From NCBI GenBank assembly GCA_900552285.1, contig URYV01000080.1, forward strand, positions 1 to 6,898: DNA of 6,898 nt, given 5' to 3'. This document shows, one piece after another, positions 5,201-6,898 of the stretch. How positions within the stretch are numbered: position 1 is the stretch's first letter; each line of letters starts with the position of its first letter. The translations under genes and the position numbers were made by a program. The stretch comes from an uncultured Oscillospiraceae bacterium (GTDB lineage Bacteria; Bacillota; Clostridia; Oscillospirales; Acutalibacteraceae). The notes beneath the pieces were generated by a model, which saw only the letters and a list, made by a program, of their open reading frames with translations, ran no database searches and had not been told where the DNA came from.

Positions 5201-6898
5201 AATGCAGTAAACATGGGGAAAATTTGTCTGAAAGAAACCTACAACGATAAAAGCATTGTTTTCGGCGGCCGTGCAAAGGGCGGCACCGTAGAGGTAGAAC
5301 ATCCGAATGATGATGCCGGGATCTGCATTGAAGAAAACGCACAAATTGCCGAGCTTATCGGCGTATTTCACCCGAAGATTAAGCTTTCCATGAGCGATAA
5401 TGCCGAGATTTGCAGGACGGAAGAAATCGTTTTTAGCTCTCCGAAACTTTTGGGAAATTCGAAACTCGGTTCGGCAGACGGCAATGTCACAATTTTAACA
5501 AGCGATACGTCGAAAAGCGTCGAAATTAAGGACAACGTGCAGCTTTTCGGCAGCGTGACCGTGGAAATGCGTAATGATTGCGAGCTTTTGCTCGGCGACA
5601 ATGCGAGCGTAACAGGCGAGCTTACGGTTATGAACACGGGTATGCCGGGAGATTCTTCGAAAGTTGTTTTGACAGGGGAGAGCGCCGTTCACGGAAAGCT
5701 TTCCTGCGCCGATGATAAAATAGTCTTTGAAATGGGGGACAACGCCGTGATAGACGGCGACATCGACCTTAAAAGCTGCAATGTTAACGGTAAGGTTACC
5801 TGCGGCGGCAACATTATCGACGGAATATTTAACGGCGAGGTCGTCAACAACGGCAAAATTATGGGCGGTATTTTCTACGGAGCGGTCAGCGGAAACGGCA
5901 AAATTGAGGACAGCGCCAAGCGCACGGTTTCCTTTGATTCAAAGGGCGGCAGCGCCGTTGAGAGTCAAAAGATACTGCGCGGGCAAAGGGCCGTTGTTCC
6001 CGCCGACTGCAAAAAAGACGGATATACCCTCGGCTGCTGGAGCTGCGGCGGTGCGGAATATGACTTTTCGGCTCCCGTTCTTGAGGACATCGGCCTTGAG
6101 GCGAATTGGACGGCAAAGGCATATACCGTAAGATTTGACACAAAGGGCGGTTCCGATCTTGAGGATAAGAATCTTCTTTGGAGCGATAAAATACTTGACG
6201 GCGCAAATCCCCCCGCAAGGGAGGACGGATATGAATTTGTCGGCTGGAAATACGGCGATGTTGACATAACCGCCGACATGACCTATGCCGACCTTGCGGC
6301 CGACGATTCGGTTATGAGCATTACGCTGACCGCAATGTGGCGCGACGTCGAAAATCCGACGGGCGAGATAATCATCAAGGACAACAGGTGGAACAAATTC
6401 TTAAAGGGCATAACCTTCGGTCTGTTCTTTAAGGAAACGCAGAATGTCACCGTTATCGCCTCCGACAACAGCGGCGGGCAGGTCAAAATCGAATATCTGC
6501 TGTCGCAAAAGGAGCTTACCGAGGAGGAACTCGCAAATGCGGCCTTTAAGGATTATGCCGAATTCGGAATAGATCCCGACAATGAATATATTATCTATGT
6601 GAGGCTGACCGACGATGCCGGCAACGTTTCATATATCTGTTCGGAGGGTATTGTGCTGGACGGCACGGTGCCGATTATCGGAGAAATCGAAAACGGCAGA
6701 ACCTACTGCGAGGCGCAGACCGTCACGGTTGAGGACAAATATATCGGTTCGGTCGACGTGAACGGCAAAGAAATTGCCCTTGACGAAAACGGCCGTTTTG
6801 TTCTTGAACCGTCGCAGGGCGAGCAAAAAATCACCGTCACCGACACGGCTGAAACTGCCGCTGCCGTCCAGCAGAGCCGCCAGCGCATCCTTGCGGCG
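2267..6898 (+). CDS. Giant secreted multidomain surface protein (adhesin-like), 3' end missing
   Basis: Open without a stop from ATG 2267 to the last base, 1544 codons. I read this frame directly. Residues 1-25 are a Sec signal peptide (KR, hydrophobic core, cleavage after AFA). About 30-355: beta-helix-like repeats opening with a TLTLENAEI element (62-70). 363-407: HSHCVCG, then H377, H380 and GNYYL. About 420-580: beta-helix with rungs such as MYGG, LYGG and AYGG. About 590-825: a second TLTL-type helix opening at DVFGDG (603-608). 831-870: HNHCLCG, then H844, H847 and GNYYL. About 885-1218: a long beta-helix. 1219-1358: two Flg_new/InlB-like repeats. 1362-1528: two Ig-like domains, the first with the DAGNV signature. 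It should be extracellular; binding, sugar contact or adhesion are all possible and I see no catalytic motif. No anchor is visible; LPXTG, S-layer or dockerin would lie downstream. The last 16 residues look atypical. Third gene of the TetR-headed operon. Confidence 0.92.
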   Translation, partial: MTKRIIGMFLAICVMMSTLPTAAFAADEVSAKINGISVPAAGGSIVGEGISGSITFDVESKTLTLENAEISVTTETRAIDIRSGIDTLILKGKNEIKWADESDKTVSIYAISASVSSFLIKGNSRNDSLTVTLPGTKDGYRSAYAISTANCEIRNCSADITVIGGMQNFGDNVAIRVSDLKIKNAALDLIVGKDRQGNVQKAMQGGCVYATGRISIENSYIHAGIYSALGQGAAFYAVLQGQGGTTCTDSVIYAESDVLQAGRTICLDGVDTTFSVKNSVLKAKSNQYAFSGYNYAKPTFESSLVELESKDIVMRGPTFGTVSGFTKITATDKNGNVSTYNPGDDLSTLSADSRKVVIESPVHSHCVCGNDTDSGDHTSHSEEIWMPWSSTNTLPNDTGNYYLVNDVSVKSPWFAGWNNGEIKLCLNGKSLIFEKEYLLAHSFTLTDCIGGGGIYGENCNGIAVVSVRGNFNMYGGSIINKGESRFENVGIVTEWDWTSFNLYGGTVGNSSEGCAIWLSGSYGNTPLFNAYGGRVEGILYNPNFGKPVNFFDTEFMSLVRLPKFAKIVGTPNFGENGKYDYIYPIMLENDGVYTEVTDSNKDDVFGDGTVKYELAEEGETEKSVLTLDNAHIKASAGFGTIMPYGIDSEFESYNRDIDIVLIGENTVEETGGGYCISAFLGRTLTFRGDGKLNAVGKGVDLIGGIVDATHIVVESSDISVSSEKYGISSLDFTVNGGKIKIEGDKAAVWPSVYYTEDYGKITVNGGILELFAGGNDGKLIDSGSENPSIDLSDGMSMITSSTLDAASAVPTKADNFDAISNAKYLCVFGAHNHCLCGGNEFDGHTTHTETVWQAWTSSDSLPTTAGNYYLANDVTLPAGVTELQDGVSICLNGRKIVGMGNNDSKIKANGALTVTDCMASGSVGNFGFRNGRLDMYGGKIAENTRLIIDPGTAFLLSGNSVNEGSISIYGYVDFTMKGNAVNMGKICLKETYNDKSIVFGGRAKGGTVEVEHPNDDAGICIEENAQIAELIGVFHPKIKLSMSDNAEICRTEEIVFSSPKLLGNSKLGSADGNVTILTSDTSKSVEIKDNVQLFGSVTVEMRNDCELLLGDNASVTGELTVMNTGMPGDSSKVVLTGESAVHGKLSCADDKIVFEMGDNAVIDGDIDLKSCNVNGKVTCGGNIIDGIFNGEVVNNGKIMGGIFYGAVSGNGKIEDSAKRTVSFDSKGGSAVESQKILRGQRAVVPADCKKDGYTLGCWSCGGAEYDFSAPVLEDIGLEANWTAKAYTVRFDTKGGSDLEDKNLLWSDKILDGANPPAREDGYEFVGWKYGDVDITADMTYADLAADDSVMSITLTAMWRDVENPTGEIIIKDNRWNKFLKGITFGLFFKETQNVTVIASDNSGGQVKIEYLLSQKELTEEELANAAFKDYAEFGIDPDNEYIIYVRLTDDAGNVSYICSEGIVLDGTVPIIGEIENGRTYCEAQTVTVEDKYIGSVDVNGKEIALDENGRFVLEPSQGEQKITVTDTAETAAAVQQSRQRILAA
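3353..3727 (+). repeat. Compound module, copy 1 (His/Cys motif plus beta-helix start)
   Basis: It encodes H363-S-H-C-V-C-G, then H377-x2-H380, W385-x2-W388, LP (394-395), GNYYL (399-403), then C425 in LCLNGK, C448 in LTDC and an MYGGSI rung. The same order recurs at 4757-5088. From what I know of gut Firmicutes proteins this block is recurrent in large surface proteins, but I know of no assigned function. Similarity is at protein level only. The right boundary is approximate. Confidence 0.7.
4757..5088 (+). repeat. Compound module, copy 2 (His/Cys motif plus beta-helix start)
   Basis: It encodes H831-N-H-C-L-C-G, then H844-x2-H847, W852-x2-W855, LP (861-862), GNYYL (866-870), then C890 in ICLNGR, C917 in VTDC and an MYGGKI rung. 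First residues of the two copies are 468 residues apart. All six His/Cys positions, both tryptophans and both later cysteines are kept, while much of the rest has diverged, which suggests those residues matter. The right boundary is approximate. Confidence 0.7.
5921..6340 (+). repeat. Two tandem Flg_new/InlB B-type repeats
   Basis: Repeat 1 (residues ~1219-1281) starts RTVSFDSKGGS and ends LEANW. Repeat 2 (~1287-1358) starts YTVRFDTKGGS and ends LTAMW. Both show the family pattern: a strand ending in F-D-x-K-G-G-S, a central DGY followed by a G-x-W (GCW in the first, GW in the second as FVGWK), and a terminal hydrophobic strand closing on W. Such repeats are small extracellular beta-grasp-like domains of bacterial surface proteins and usually act as spacers. 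Repeat 1 carries two cysteines around its tryptophan (CWSC), which is unusual for the family. Confidence 0.85.

Overview
The window looks like chromosomal DNA from a gut-type low-to-mid-GC Firmicute (Clostridia, probably an Oscillospiraceae/Ruminococcaceae-like lineage). Grounds: strong GGAGG ribosome binding sites, intrinsic terminators, a lipobox lipoprotein, and protein modules typical of that group (Asp/Lys/Asn collagen-like repeats, Flg_new/InlB-type repeats, a His/Cys motif followed by a GNYYL element). The assignment rests on recognised protein families, not on a marker gene. No rRNA, tRNA, CRISPR array, transposase or phage gene is visible.

Layout, all genes on the + strand. Positions 1-298 are non-coding: a heptamer direct repeat, a small GC-rich hairpin and two rho-independent terminators that close off whatever lies upstream. 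A promoter (299-327) and a perfect 10-bp inverted repeat (330-353) sit just before a TetR-family regulator (373-972). Its stop codon overlaps the start of a collagen-like lipoprotein (969-2237). After 29 nt and a second, nearly identical ribosome binding site comes a very long secreted protein (2267 to the window end, 1544 codons, no stop reached). No terminator separates the three genes, so they read as one operon.

The regulator probably represses its own operon through the inverted repeat and so sets the amount of two surface proteins. The lipoprotein should be anchored to the outer face of the membrane. It projects short triple-helical stalks interrupted by three copies of a Trp-rich mini-motif and capped by a C1q/TNF-like beta domain. 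The giant protein has a Sec signal peptide, two copies of a compound module (beta-helix, a HxHCxCG motif with two later histidines, then more beta-helix), two Flg_new/InlB-like repeats and two Ig-like domains. It looks like an adhesin or cell-surface stalk whose anchor lies beyond the window.

The most interesting points are a one-component TetR switch placed directly on a surface-protein pair, the proline-free collagen with embedded Trp motifs, the duplicated His/Cys motif that could bind metal, and an abrupt GC-rich change in the last ~48 bases that may be a contig-end artefact.
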